DNA of 64,000 nucleotides from Dongia_A sp035695765 (GTDB lineage Bacteria > Pseudomonadota > Alphaproteobacteria > Dongiales > Dongiaceae), in NCBI GenBank assembly GCA_035695765.1, contig DASRRI010000127.1:22156-86155 (forward strand), read 5' to 3'. The notes beneath the pieces were generated by a model, which did not search any database, was not told the origin of the DNA, and worked only from the letters and a program-made list of their open reading frames with translations. Both the position numbers and the translations under genes were made by a program. Below are positions 32,632 through 41,126 of this stretch, in pieces (the stretch's first letter is position 1; the number at the start of each line of letters is the position of its first letter).

Positions 32632-34491
32632 GTGTGTGGAATTGTCGGATTCATCGGAAGCTTGAGGCCGGATGTCCTGGCCGCGATGACCGACGCGCTC
32701 ATCCATCGCGGGCCGGACGGCGAGGGGCGGCACATCGAGGAGGCAGTCGGCCTCCATCTGGGACAGCGGCGGCTCGCCATCCTCGACATCGCCGGCGGTG
32801 CGCAGCCGATGTGGGATGCCGAGCGGCACTGTGTCCTCATTTTCAACGGCCAAATCTATAACCACGCGGAATTGCGGCGGGAGCTGGAGGCGCTCGGCCG
32901 GCCGTTCCACTCCGATCATTCCGACACCGAAGTCATCCTGCAGGCCTATCTCGCCTGGGGCATCGAGGAGATGCACCGCCGCTTCAATGGCATGTGGGCC
33001 TTCGCGCTTTACGACACCCGGCGCAAGCAGCTGCTGTTAAGTCGCGACCGGTTCGGCGAGAAGCCGCTCTACTACGCAGAGCAGGACGGCGTGTTCGCCT
33101 TTGGCTCGGAGGTGACCGCCCTGGCGCGGCATCCGGAGATCGCGTTGCGCCCTCGCGCGCTCTCCATCCAGAAATATTTCGCCTATGGCTTCGTGCCCGG
33201 TGCGGGCAGCATCTATGAAGGCATCCACAAGCTGCCTGCCGGCGCCTGCATGACCATCGATCTGCGCAACGGGCAACGCGCGCTGAGGCAATATTGGTCG
33301 TTCCAGCTGGAGCCCGACCAGGGCACACGAGCCCAAGATCTCGGCGGCTATGTGGAGGAATTGCGCGCACGGATGAAGCGCGCGGTGGCGATGCGGCTGG
33401 CCGCGGACGTGCCGGTCGGCGTGCTGTTGAGCGGCGGCGTCGATTCCTCTGCGATCGTGCACTTCGCCTCGGAATCAAGCGACCAGCCGGTGAAGACTTT
33501 CTCCATCGGCTTTGACGAGCCGAGCTTTGATGAATCCGTTTTCGCCGCCAAGGTGGCAGAAGCCTATGGCACGGAGCACGTGGTCGATCAGCTGACACTG
33601 GCGCAGGCCAGCGCCATCGTGCCGGAGATGCTGACGCGGCTGGACGAACCGATAGCCGATTCCTCGCTGGTTGCGTGCTATCTGCTGTTCCGTCATGTGC
33701 GGCGCCATTTGCCAGTCGTGCTGTCGGGCGACGGCGGCGATGAATTGTTCGCAGGCTATGAGACCTTCAAGGGGCTGCGCTGGGCCAAGCTCTATGATGC
33801 GCTGGTACCAGCACCCTTGCGCAGCGGGCTCAGCTTCGTGGCTGGCCTGCTGCCGGTGTCTCACCGCTATATGAGCCTCGATTTCAAGATCAAGCGCATG
33901 CTCTCCGGCCTGCGGGAGCCGCCGCCTTTATGGAACCCGGCCTGGATCGGTCCCCTCGCGCCGCGCGAGCTGGCCGAGGCGCTCGCCACGCCGGCGCCCG
34001 CCGAGGAGATCTATGAGGACGCGCTGGCAGCCTGGCAGGCGACCGATGGCGACCTGATCGACCGGACACTGCAATTCTATACCCGGCTCTACCTGACCGA
34101 CGACATTCTGGTGAAGTCGGACCGCACCGCCATGATGCACTCGGTGGAGGCGCGGGCGCCGTTCCTGGATCTCGACGTGGTGGATCTCGCGCGCCGCATC
34201 CCGAGCCATTTCAAGCTGCGGAACGGCCAGACCAAGTTCGTGCTGAAGGCAGCGCTCAAGGGCCTGTTGCCGGATTGGGTGCTGGCGCGCCGCAAGCAGG
34301 GATTCGGCGTGCCGGTCGGGCGCTGGCTGGCGGAGGGTGGATTACAGCTTGAGCCCAGGGTCGACAGCGGCTATTCGATCTCGCGCGCGACCCTGGACCG
34401 GCTGCTGCGCGAGCACAAATCAGCCGCCGCCGATCACCGCTTCGCGCTGTGGGCACAGTTCGTGCTGCAGAGCGCCGCGCGCGGAAGTTAA
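32632..34491 (+). CDS. asnB: Asparagine synthase (glutamine-hydrolysing)
   Basis: This 619-residue class II amidotransferase starts at a GTG so that MCGIVGFIG places the nucleophile Cys2 at the mature N-terminus. The glutaminase domain runs to about residue 200 (HRGPDG, FNGQIYNH). The synthetase domain has the PP-loop LLSGGVDSSA at about 264-273 and LSGDGGDELFAGYE near 366. It makes Asn from Asp, ATP and glutamine, but copies in glycan loci are often dedicated to amidating sugar acids. The neighbouring GT2 starts 3 bases after the stop, supporting such a role. Confidence 0.9.
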   Translation: MCGIVGFIGSLRPDVLAAMTDALIHRGPDGEGRHIEEAVGLHLGQRRLAILDIAGGAQPMWDAERHCVLIFNGQIYNHAELRRELEALGRPFHSDHSDTEVILQAYLAWGIEEMHRRFNGMWAFALYDTRRKQLLLSRDRFGEKPLYYAEQDGVFAFGSEVTALARHPEIALRPRALSIQKYFAYGFVPGAGSIYEGIHKLPAGACMTIDLRNGQRALRQYWSFQLEPDQGTRAQDLGGYVEELRARMKRAVAMRLAADVPVGVLLSGGVDSSAIVHFASESSDQPVKTFSIGFDEPSFDESVFAAKVAEAYGTEHVVDQLTLAQASAIVPEMLTRLDEPIADSSLVACYLLFRHVRRHLPVVLSGDGGDELFAGYETFKGLRWAKLYDALVPAPLRSGLSFVAGLLPVSHRYMSLDFKIKRMLSGLREPPPLWNPAWIGPLAPRELAEALATPAPAEEIYEDALAAWQATDGDLIDRTLQFYTRLYLTDDILVKSDRTAMMHSVEARAPFLDLDVVDLARRIPSHFKLRNGQTKFVLKAALKGLLPDWVLARRKQGFGVPVGRWLAEGGLQLEPRVDSGYSISRATLDRLLREHKSAAADHRFALWAQFVLQSAARGS

Positions 34492-34494
34492 GGA

Positions 34495-35517
34495 ATGAGC
34501 ATGCTGCAGGCAAGTTCGGCCCAGGCGATCGCGCTCTCGGTCGTGATCCCTCTCTATAACGAGGAGGATAATGTCGCACCGTTATGCGCGGCGCTGCTCG
34601 ACGCGCTCGGCGCCCAGCCGCGGCCGTTCGAGATCATCCTGGTGAATGACGGCAGCTCCGATGGCACGGAGCAGCGACTGGCGGCGGCGGCTGCTACGGA
34701 CCCTCGCATCCGCGTGCTCAATTTCCGCAGCAACAAGGGGCAGACCGCCGCCATGATGGCGGGCATCGACTATGCCGTCGGCGACGTGATCGTGCCGATG
34801 GATGGCGATCTGCAGAACGATCCCAGGGACATCGTGCGGCTGCTGGAAAAGCTGGATGAAGGCTATGACGTGGTATCCGGCTGGCGGCGCGACCGGCAGG
34901 ACAATTTCATGGTCCGCACCTTGCCCAGCCGGATCGCCAATGCCGTCATCTCACGCGTCAGCGGCGTGCCGCTGCACGATTACGGCTGCAGCCTGAAGGC
35001 GTACCGGCGCGAGGTGCTGCAAGGCTTCAGGCTGTATGGCGAGATGCACCGCTTCATCCCGATCTATGCGGCGGCGCAGGGCGCGCGCGTTGCCGAGTTG
35101 CCGGTGTCGCATCACGCGCGCAAATTCGGCCAGTCGAAATACGGCCTCAACCGCACCGTCAAGGTGCTGCTCGACCTTCTTGTCGTGAAGTTTCTTACCA
35201 AGTACCGCACCCGGCCGATCTATCTGTTCGGCCAGGCCGGCGTCTCGCTGCTGGGCTTTTCGTTCCTGGTGGGATTGTGGGCGCTCTATCTCAAGGTCTT
35301 CGAAGGTGTCTCGTTCGTGCGCACGCCGCTGCCGCTGCTGGTATCGCTGTGCTTCATCAGCGGCCTGATGTGCCTGCTGATGGGCTTGCTCGCCGAGCTC
35401 ATCATGCGCGTCTACTACGAATCCCAGGGCAAGGCCGACTACCGCGTGAAATCGGTCCTCAACCCGCGCGAGGATGAATCGCCGAACGCTTCGTCACGGC
35501 GCGGCACAATCGACTAG
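34495..35517 (+). CDS. Family 2 glycosyltransferase with two C-terminal membrane helices
   Basis: The 340-residue protein has a GT2 catalytic domain (residues about 12-230): SVVIPLYNEEDNVAPL, LVNDGSSDGTE, NKGQTAAMMAGIDYA, the DxD-containing PMDGDLQNDP and YGCSLKAYRREVL. Two C-terminal helices follow (VSLLGFSFLVGLWALYL and LCFISGLMCLLMGLLAE), as in ArnC/DPMS-type enzymes that move a sugar to undecaprenyl phosphate. Its 3' end overlaps the end of the convergent membrane gene by 24 bases. Confidence 0.9.
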   Translation: MSMLQASSAQAIALSVVIPLYNEEDNVAPLCAALLDALGAQPRPFEIILVNDGSSDGTEQRLAAAAATDPRIRVLNFRSNKGQTAAMMAGIDYAVGDVIVPMDGDLQNDPRDIVRLLEKLDEGYDVVSGWRRDRQDNFMVRTLPSRIANAVISRVSGVPLHDYGCSLKAYRREVLQGFRLYGEMHRFIPIYAAAQGARVAELPVSHHARKFGQSKYGLNRTVKVLLDLLVVKFLTKYRTRPIYLFGQAGVSLLGFSFLVGLWALYLKVFEGVSFVRTPLPLLVSLCFISGLMCLLMGLLAELIMRVYYESQGKADYRVKSVLNPREDESPNASSRRGTID

Positions 35518-37524
35518 CCGGTCGCGGCCGCGGTCGGTGAGCGATTCGATCACATAGATCTCACGGATGTTACGCGTGCGCGCCAGCTCGCACAGCTCCG
35601 CGTCGGTCTTTGGCGTTCTCTGCTCCGGCACTGCGCCATAGCCGCGCCGGCCGATCTCCTGCCGGCACTTCGTCTGGTCAGGGTAATAGCCGTCGATCAT
35701 CTGCACGCCCGCCATCGCCATCGGATAGACGCTGGACAGGTCGCAGTCGCGCAGATAGTCCCAGAAATCGGTAACCGCCGGTCCGGCATAGAGCGCGACC
35801 TCCTTGCCATACTGGGTCCGCAGCTCGGCGAGCTTCGCCAGCAGGCTGTCGGCCGGTGCCGGCGCGCGCGGCCCGCCCAGCAGCGTGCCATGGTCGATCG
35901 TCTTCCAGGCGCGCTCGGCATCCTCCCTCACCGGCTTCTTGTTGTCGTTGGCGTAGTAGCCGAGGTCGCCGGTCCGCATCAGCGCATTGGCGGCGATGAA
36001 ATGGCGCAGGCCCAGCTTCACATGGGCGACCGACGTCCAGCCGGCGACACCCAGCAGGATCACAGCAGCCGCGATCGTGACCCATCGGCGATATCCCGGA
36101 ACCGCGACCGGATCGCGAAGCAGCACGCCACTCACTATCACGATCGGAAGAGCGATCCAGTTCGACACCGTTATGAAGTAGAAGGCATCGCCGCCCGGAA
36201 TATACATCAGCAGGCCGGGCAAATTGGCGCCGACCGCGACGATCAGCAGCGGCTCCGCCAATCGCCTGGCGTCAGGCGACGTTCCGCGGCGCGCCAGCCA
36301 CCAAATGCCCAGCAGCGCAAGCAGCCATTCGATCTGCACGCGCAACGGCAGCAGGTAGTCGCCTTCGTCCAGGCCACGCTCGACGTAATAGGGCCTGCCG
36401 AACCATTGGCCGCCCATGCCGGCCGGATCGCTGGCCAGCCAGAACGAGGCGCCGAGCAGCAGGAGGGCGGCGACTGCGATCAGCCACATCGCGGCGCGGG
36501 CGAGCCCGAAGGTCCGCAGCGCCGAATAGCCAACCAGGCCGAACCAGATCGCGCCGGCCGATACCTTGCTGATCGCGATCGGCGGGATCATCGCCAGCCA
36601 GAACAGCCACAGTACGCCCCTGCTGTTGCGGCCGCGGGCCCAATGTCCCAGCAGCGAGGGCGCGGCGCATAGCAGCAGGATGCCGCCCAGCAGCATGGAT
36701 TCGCTGTCCAGCCGCATGTTGCCGATGTCGGTCAGCGGCAGCAGCGCGACGATTGCCACGGTCCAGCCGATCACCCTCAAGGGTGTCAAGCGCGCAAGAA
36801 TGCCGAGCGGTTCGCTCAGCGCGAACGTCGCGCTGGCTGCGACCCGCACCAGCAGCGGCGTCAGCACCAGCACTTTCACCAGCACGATGGCGAAGGTGGC
36901 GTCGAGGTCGCGCGCGCCGGCCAGCGCCGCCGCCAGCAGGTTGACACCGAAATGATAGTGCAGCTGCTGGATGCCATCGATGGCCATGCTGGGCACGCCG
37001 AAATAGCGCAGCGAATTGGTGATGCCGCCATGCCCGAACACGTCCCCATCGGTCCGGCCGAACAAGGCGAGTTGGTCGGGGAACAGGTTGACGTATTTGC
37101 TGCCGCCGATCGCCATCAGGAGCAGCAGCGCCGCGATCACGAGGAAAGCAAGCCACGCTGCGCTCCCCCGCGTCACGCCGATGCGCGCGCGCCGCACGCA
37201 GATGACAGTGAAGTAGCCAGCGCCGGCGTAGGTCACGATCTGGCCGATGAGGCCGAGCAGCAGCAAGACAAAGGGCAGGGCCAGCAGCAGCACGGTGATC
37301 GGCCCGTCGCCGGCCGCGCTGATCCGGCTGCGGTGAAGGAAGGGGCGCAACGCCGCCGGGCCGAGCAGCGGCCACAACCCAACACACGCGGCGAGGACGA
37401 CAGCGAGGCGATCAGTCGGCAGGCCTGTACGGGCGGCGAGCAGGCCAGCCAGCAAAAGAGCCGACAGGAGCGCGCCGAACAGGCCGATGAGGGCGGAGGT
37501 GGGATCGCTCGGCGTTTCGCTCAT
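35494..37524 (-). CDS. Large polytopic membrane protein, glycosyltransferase-like, unknown
   Basis: The 676-residue protein has at least eleven hydrophobic helices in residues 10-500 (examples LIGLFGALLSALLLAGLLAA, WLAFLVIAALLLLMAIGG, MWLIAVAALLLLGASFW). A soluble C-terminal part of about 160 residues has KEVALYAGPAVTDFWDYL, DLSSVYPMAMAG and ending IREIYVIESLTDRGRDRL. Shape and location resemble GT-C or polymerase-like proteins of surface glycan loci, but I do not recognise a signature motif. ATG at 37524 is preferred to the TTG at 37551. It is last in a minus-strand run with GNAT, flavoprotein and DegT genes. Confidence 0.75.
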   Translation of the reverse strand: MSETPSDPTSALIGLFGALLSALLLAGLLAARTGLPTDRLAVVLAACVGLWPLLGPAALRPFLHRSRISAAGDGPITVLLLALPFVLLLLGLIGQIVTYAGAGYFTVICVRRARIGVTRGSAAWLAFLVIAALLLLMAIGGSKYVNLFPDQLALFGRTDGDVFGHGGITNSLRYFGVPSMAIDGIQQLHYHFGVNLLAAALAGARDLDATFAIVLVKVLVLTPLLVRVAASATFALSEPLGILARLTPLRVIGWTVAIVALLPLTDIGNMRLDSESMLLGGILLLCAAPSLLGHWARGRNSRGVLWLFWLAMIPPIAISKVSAGAIWFGLVGYSALRTFGLARAAMWLIAVAALLLLGASFWLASDPAGMGGQWFGRPYYVERGLDEGDYLLPLRVQIEWLLALLGIWWLARRGTSPDARRLAEPLLIVAVGANLPGLLMYIPGGDAFYFITVSNWIALPIVIVSGVLLRDPVAVPGYRRWVTIAAAVILLGVAGWTSVAHVKLGLRHFIAANALMRTGDLGYYANDNKKPVREDAERAWKTIDHGTLLGGPRAPAPADSLLAKLAELRTQYGKEVALYAGPAVTDFWDYLRDCDLSSVYPMAMAGVQMIDGYYPDQTKCRQEIGRRGYGAVPEQRTPKTDAELCELARTRNIREIYVIESLTDRGRDRLVDCAAP

Positions 37525-37602
37525 CACGGTTTCAGAGGAGGGAACTTGCACCAGGCTCTCCGGCTGCGGGAAGGACGGGCCGAAACTGCCGGGCTGGACT
37601 GC

Positions 37603-38193
37603 TCAAGGCAAGGATTTACTAAGAACGAGGAAGCGGCCGCGGGCCTCGGCCCCCGATTCGATGAAGCCCAGGCGGCGGTAAAATGCGATCGCGCGGTTGG
37701 CGGGATCGCGTTCGGTCCGTACGCGATACGACTTGATCTGGCGGCGGCCCAGCTCCCGCTCTACCTCGCGGCAGATCGCCTCGCCGATGCCTCGGCCACG
37801 CGATTCGCTCGCCACGAAAATAGCGACCAGTTCCGGCTCGTCGCTCGCCGCCGGCGCGGCGGCAGGCGCCAACAGATCGGCCGCGAGCTGACGCGCGCCG
37901 CGGCCGATGGGCCGCAGGGCGAGATGGCAGAGCAATGGGGTGTGGGTCAGTAGGCGGCGCGACAGGCTGTCCGGGGCAAGGCTGACGAAACCGCCGCCAA
38001 GGATCTGATCACCGTCGCGCGCGACGAAGGCCAGTTCATGCGGGGAGCACGCGAAATAGCGATAGCTGCTTGCCAGATAACTTCGACCGAACAAGGACAG
38101 GCGCGAATCCGGCAGCATGGCCTCGTGCAACCTTGCCAGTGCGTCAATGTCGTCGGTACCGGCGCGCGCTACCTGAAAGTTTTCGTTCCTCAC
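37603..38193 (-). CDS. GNAT-family N-acetyltransferase in glycan operon
   Basis: This 196-residue protein has an FR47/GNAT core: VARAGTDDIDALARLHEAM, LAFVARDGDQILGGGFVSL, AIFVASESRGRGIGEAICREV (acetyl-CoA loop) and VRTERDPANRAIAFYRRLGF. The start is a GTG whose last two bases begin the TGA of the upstream flavoprotein gene (GTGA). An older-looking long frame extending to 38802 is a shadow of that gene. Likely acyl acceptor is the amino sugar made by the DegT aminotransferase (inference from operon). Confidence 0.85.
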   Translation of the reverse strand: MRNENFQVARAGTDDIDALARLHEAMLPDSRLSLFGRSYLASSYRYFACSPHELAFVARDGDQILGGGFVSLAPDSLSRRLLTHTPLLCHLALRPIGRGARQLAADLLAPAAAPAASDEPELVAIFVASESRGRGIGEAICREVERELGRRQIKSYRVRTERDPANRAIAFYRRLGFIESGAEARGRFLVLSKSLP

Positions 38194-39785
38194 GCGGCGC
38201 CTTCCAGCGGGGCTGCCATCGCGATGCGGTCGGCATTCGCCATGATGGTGAGGGCAAGGGTCGTTGCGGGAATGCTCGGCAACACGGCGCCGTCGACGAA
38301 GTGGATGCGACGCCATGCCTGCAACCGGCCCAGTTCGTCCGTATCCCAACGCGCGGCAGGCTGCCGGCGCATCGGCAGGCAGCCACCCAGATGATTTCCG
38401 CCGCCGACCGGTACCGCTTGCAATAACGGCGTAGCAGCCAGCGTGCCGAAGCGGCGGCCAGCGGTCGCCAATCGGCCGGCAGCGCGGCGAATGGCGGACC
38501 GGCCCTCGGCATGCGGCCGCGCCGCCAATCTCAAGGTCGATGGCGACGTGCGGTCCGGTGCCGCGAGTACGGCCTCGACTGTCGCGGAGTGATCGGAATG
38601 CAATCCACACCATGCAATCAGCAGGCGCTCCGCAATGGGCCGCAACAATGCGCGCCGCCACGCCGGTGCATCGGAACCGCAGCCGATGCGTTCGAGCACA
38701 TAGCCGTTCATGGCTGAGATCTGGGTGTGGATCCAGTGATCGGACAGATCGAGCGCCTTGAAGTCCAGGAAGACGCCCGGCAGGGTGAGGGCGCGCGGCC
38801 ATTCCATGGGCGCGGCTTTCAGGCGCAGCAGCGGCAGGATGAATTTCTGGCTGTCGCGCATGACGACGGGCTGGTCGAACGCCTGTTGCGAAGCAAGGGC
38901 GATGCGCAGCGATCCGAATGCGCCAGCGGCGATGAAGATCGAATCATATCGGTCTTCGCGTCGCGTGCCGGCTGCGAGGTCGCACAATTGCAGGAGAGGC
39001 CCGCGCTCATCCTCGCGCACCGCCAGCGCCAGGAGCCCGTCACGATAGGCAATCGCGTTGCCGCGTTTCAGCGTCTCCAGTTCCGCTGTCATGGTATGGA
39101 TGGCGCCATAGGGACAGCCGGACAGGCAGAGGCCGCAGCTCTGGCAGCCCAGGCCCGCTTCATGCGCCTCGGTATGGACGGCAAGGCGCGCCTGGCCGAA
39201 GCGGAAATCGGCCGGCAGATTGCCGCGGCCCAGGTCGGTCAGCAGATCGCGCAGCGCGCCGGGCAAGGGCAGCGCGCGTTCGCTCTTGCCATAGAGCGGA
39301 AAGCTGGTGGACAGGCCATCGTCGCGCGCGGCCAATGGCAGGTCGGCCAGCACCCGCGCGAAAGAAGCATCAAGCGCCGCGCGCCCGAATGGCCAGGCGG
39401 CCATGTCGGGCGTGTCGATCGGCAGCAGCGCCGCGCCCCAGCCGACGCTGAGGCCGCCAGCTGCGAAGTTCTGCGCGATGATCGGCCAATCGGCGGCGAC
39501 CGGTGCCGCCGCGTGCTGGCCGCGCAGCAGCTCGTCCGAGCCGAACAGGAACTTGCGTGGAAAGCCGCTGCGCATGGTCGGATTTTCGGCGGCGGCCGCC
39601 CGATCTGCGGCCGACCAGTGAGTCGGCGCCGCGGCGGCCAGGCGCTGTTTCAGGTTCGCGCGATCGGCGGACAGGCGCTCTCCGACATCGATCAGGTCCA
39701 CTTGCGCGCCGCGGCGTGCCAGGGCCTTGGCGCAGGCGATGCCGGCCGGTCCCGATCCGACGACGGCGACCCGCGGCATTGTCAC
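38190..39785 (-). CDS. GMC-like flavoprotein oxidoreductase with embedded 4Fe-4S motif
   Basis: The 531-residue protein starts with a dinucleotide-binding fold (VAVVGSGPAGIACAKALARRG), then a GMC-type body with AAGGLSVGWGAALLP and a C-terminal GMC_oxred_C-like end (GGNHLGGCLPM, LHFVDGAVLPSIPATTLALTIMANADRIA type). In the middle (about residues 210-230) sits CQSCGLCLSGCPYGAIH, a C-x2-C-x2-C-x3-C ferredoxin-like 4Fe-4S motif. This combination is found in a subgroup of GMC-like dehydrogenases. It probably oxidises a sugar or polyol with electrons leaving through the cluster. GTGA overlaps at both ends couple it to DegT and GNAT. Confidence 0.82.
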   Translation of the reverse strand: MTMPRVAVVGSGPAGIACAKALARRGAQVDLIDVGERLSADRANLKQRLAAAAPTHWSAADRAAAAENPTMRSGFPRKFLFGSDELLRGQHAAAPVAADWPIIAQNFAAGGLSVGWGAALLPIDTPDMAAWPFGRAALDASFARVLADLPLAARDDGLSTSFPLYGKSERALPLPGALRDLLTDLGRGNLPADFRFGQARLAVHTEAHEAGLGCQSCGLCLSGCPYGAIHTMTAELETLKRGNAIAYRDGLLALAVREDERGPLLQLCDLAAGTRREDRYDSIFIAAGAFGSLRIALASQQAFDQPVVMRDSQKFILPLLRLKAAPMEWPRALTLPGVFLDFKALDLSDHWIHTQISAMNGYVLERIGCGSDAPAWRRALLRPIAERLLIAWCGLHSDHSATVEAVLAAPDRTSPSTLRLAARPHAEGRSAIRRAAGRLATAGRRFGTLAATPLLQAVPVGGGNHLGGCLPMRRQPAARWDTDELGRLQAWRRIHFVDGAVLPSIPATTLALTIMANADRIAMAAPLEGAA

Positions 39786-41041
39786 CTGCCGAAATAGGCT
39801 CGGATCACGGCAACCGTCTTGCGCACCTCATCGAGCTCGTAGCGCGGATAGGTCGGCAGATAGATCAGGCTGTCCGCGGTGGCCTGCGCCTTCGGGCAAT
39901 GGCCCTTGAACTCCGCAAAGCAGGGCAGTTCTGCGCAGTTGCGGTGGTAGCTCTCGGTGATGTCGCGGCCACGCTGCATGGCGAATGCCACCAATTCATG
40001 CCGCTTGGCGTACTGGATCGGATAGTACCAATACATGTGCGAGAAGTCCTCGCGCATGGGAGCCACGATCAGCTCCGGAATGTCCTTGAGCCCCGCGTGA
40101 TAGATCTTGGCCGCTTCCATGCGCCGGCGCGTCTTGGCATCGAGATCGTCCAGCTGCCGTAGCACCAGCTCGGCTTGTAGCGGCGACATGCGCGCCTTGT
40201 AGCTTTCCGGAAGCGAGCGTTCGAGCGTGGGATCGAGATCGATCTTCAGGTGCCGGTTGATCGCCTCGATGTTCTTCAGGAAGGCATGGCGGAACAGCCG
40301 GAAGGTCAGCGGGCGGAATATGGTCGGCAAGGTCACCGAATCGACGATCAATGCCTTGATCACCTTTTTCAGGTAATCGCCGACGGGCTGCAGCGGCCAG
40401 GCCGCCATCTCGCGCGCCAGCGCCTCGCGCAGCACCGCATCATTGGTGACGACCGCGCCACCGAGAAAGCAATTGACGTTCTTGTACATGCCGAAGCTGA
40501 AGATGCCGGCCGCGCCGAACGTGCCGACCGACCGGCCGTCGACCCGGACGCCGAAGGCCTGCGCGCAATCCTCGATCAGGGCCACGCCGCGCGCCTTGCA
40601 GATCGCGGCGATGCGCTTGATATCGCAGGCGAGGCCGTAGAAATGCGTGACCATCACGGCACCGGTCTCGTCATCGATCAAGCGCTCGACCTCGGCCGCG
40701 TCGATGTTGCAGGTCTCCCGCTCGATATCGGCGAACACCGGCACGCCGCCCGCGCTGACTACCATGTTGATGACGTCGGCGATGGTATAGGGCGAGACGA
40801 TGACCTTCTGGCCCGGCTTGATGAGATGCTTGATGGCGAGGTGAATCGCCACCCGCGCCATCGGGGCGGTCACGGCGTAGCGCGCTCCGGTCAGCTCGCA
40901 CAGCCGCCGCTCCAGCGCCGGGATCTGCCCGCGATCGACGCCGAACCTGCCGGCGATGCCCGTAGCCAAGGTGGTGTAGTGACTAAGGCCGGTATAGAGC
41001 CGCAGCCGGGGTAAAGGTCCGATGTTCGTCATGCTGTCCAT
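39782..41041 (-). CDS. DegT/DnrJ/EryC1/StrS-family aminotransferase
   Basis: This PLP-dependent sugar aminotransferase has 419 residues from the ATG at 41041. The in-frame ATG at 41077 adds 12 residues of unclear value. Diagnostic parts: ARYAVTAPMARVAIHLAIKHL, VSPYTIADVINMVVSAGG, VALIEDCAQAFG and SFGMYKNVNCFLGGAVVT, whose Lys should hold PLP. The family converts keto sugars (linked to a nucleotide) to amino sugars for surface polysaccharides or antibiotics. The C-terminal part is longer than in short members. First gene of a four-gene minus-strand unit. Confidence 0.87.
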   Translation of the reverse strand: MDSMTNIGPLPRLRLYTGLSHYTTLATGIAGRFGVDRGQIPALERRLCELTGARYAVTAPMARVAIHLAIKHLIKPGQKVIVSPYTIADVINMVVSAGGVPVFADIERETCNIDAAEVERLIDDETGAVMVTHFYGLACDIKRIAAICKARGVALIEDCAQAFGVRVDGRSVGTFGAAGIFSFGMYKNVNCFLGGAVVTNDAVLREALAREMAAWPLQPVGDYLKKVIKALIVDSVTLPTIFRPLTFRLFRHAFLKNIEAINRHLKIDLDPTLERSLPESYKARMSPLQAELVLRQLDDLDAKTRRRMEAAKIYHAGLKDIPELIVAPMREDFSHMYWYYPIQYAKRHELVAFAMQRGRDITESYHRNCAELPCFAEFKGHCPKAQATADSLIYLPTYPRYELDEVRKTVAVIRAYFGR

Positions 41042-41126
41042 GGTGAGGAATCGCCCGCCGCGCAGCGGGCGCAGCATTGCGGCGAACCTGCATCACCCCC
41101 GGCAAATGGTCAAGGAGCGGCGAAGC

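Noticed and set aside
38194..38802. N-terminal extension of the GNAT gene into the GMC-like gene
   Set aside because: The extension is a shadow of the flavoprotein; the GTGA junction at 38190-38193 gives a proper GNAT start.
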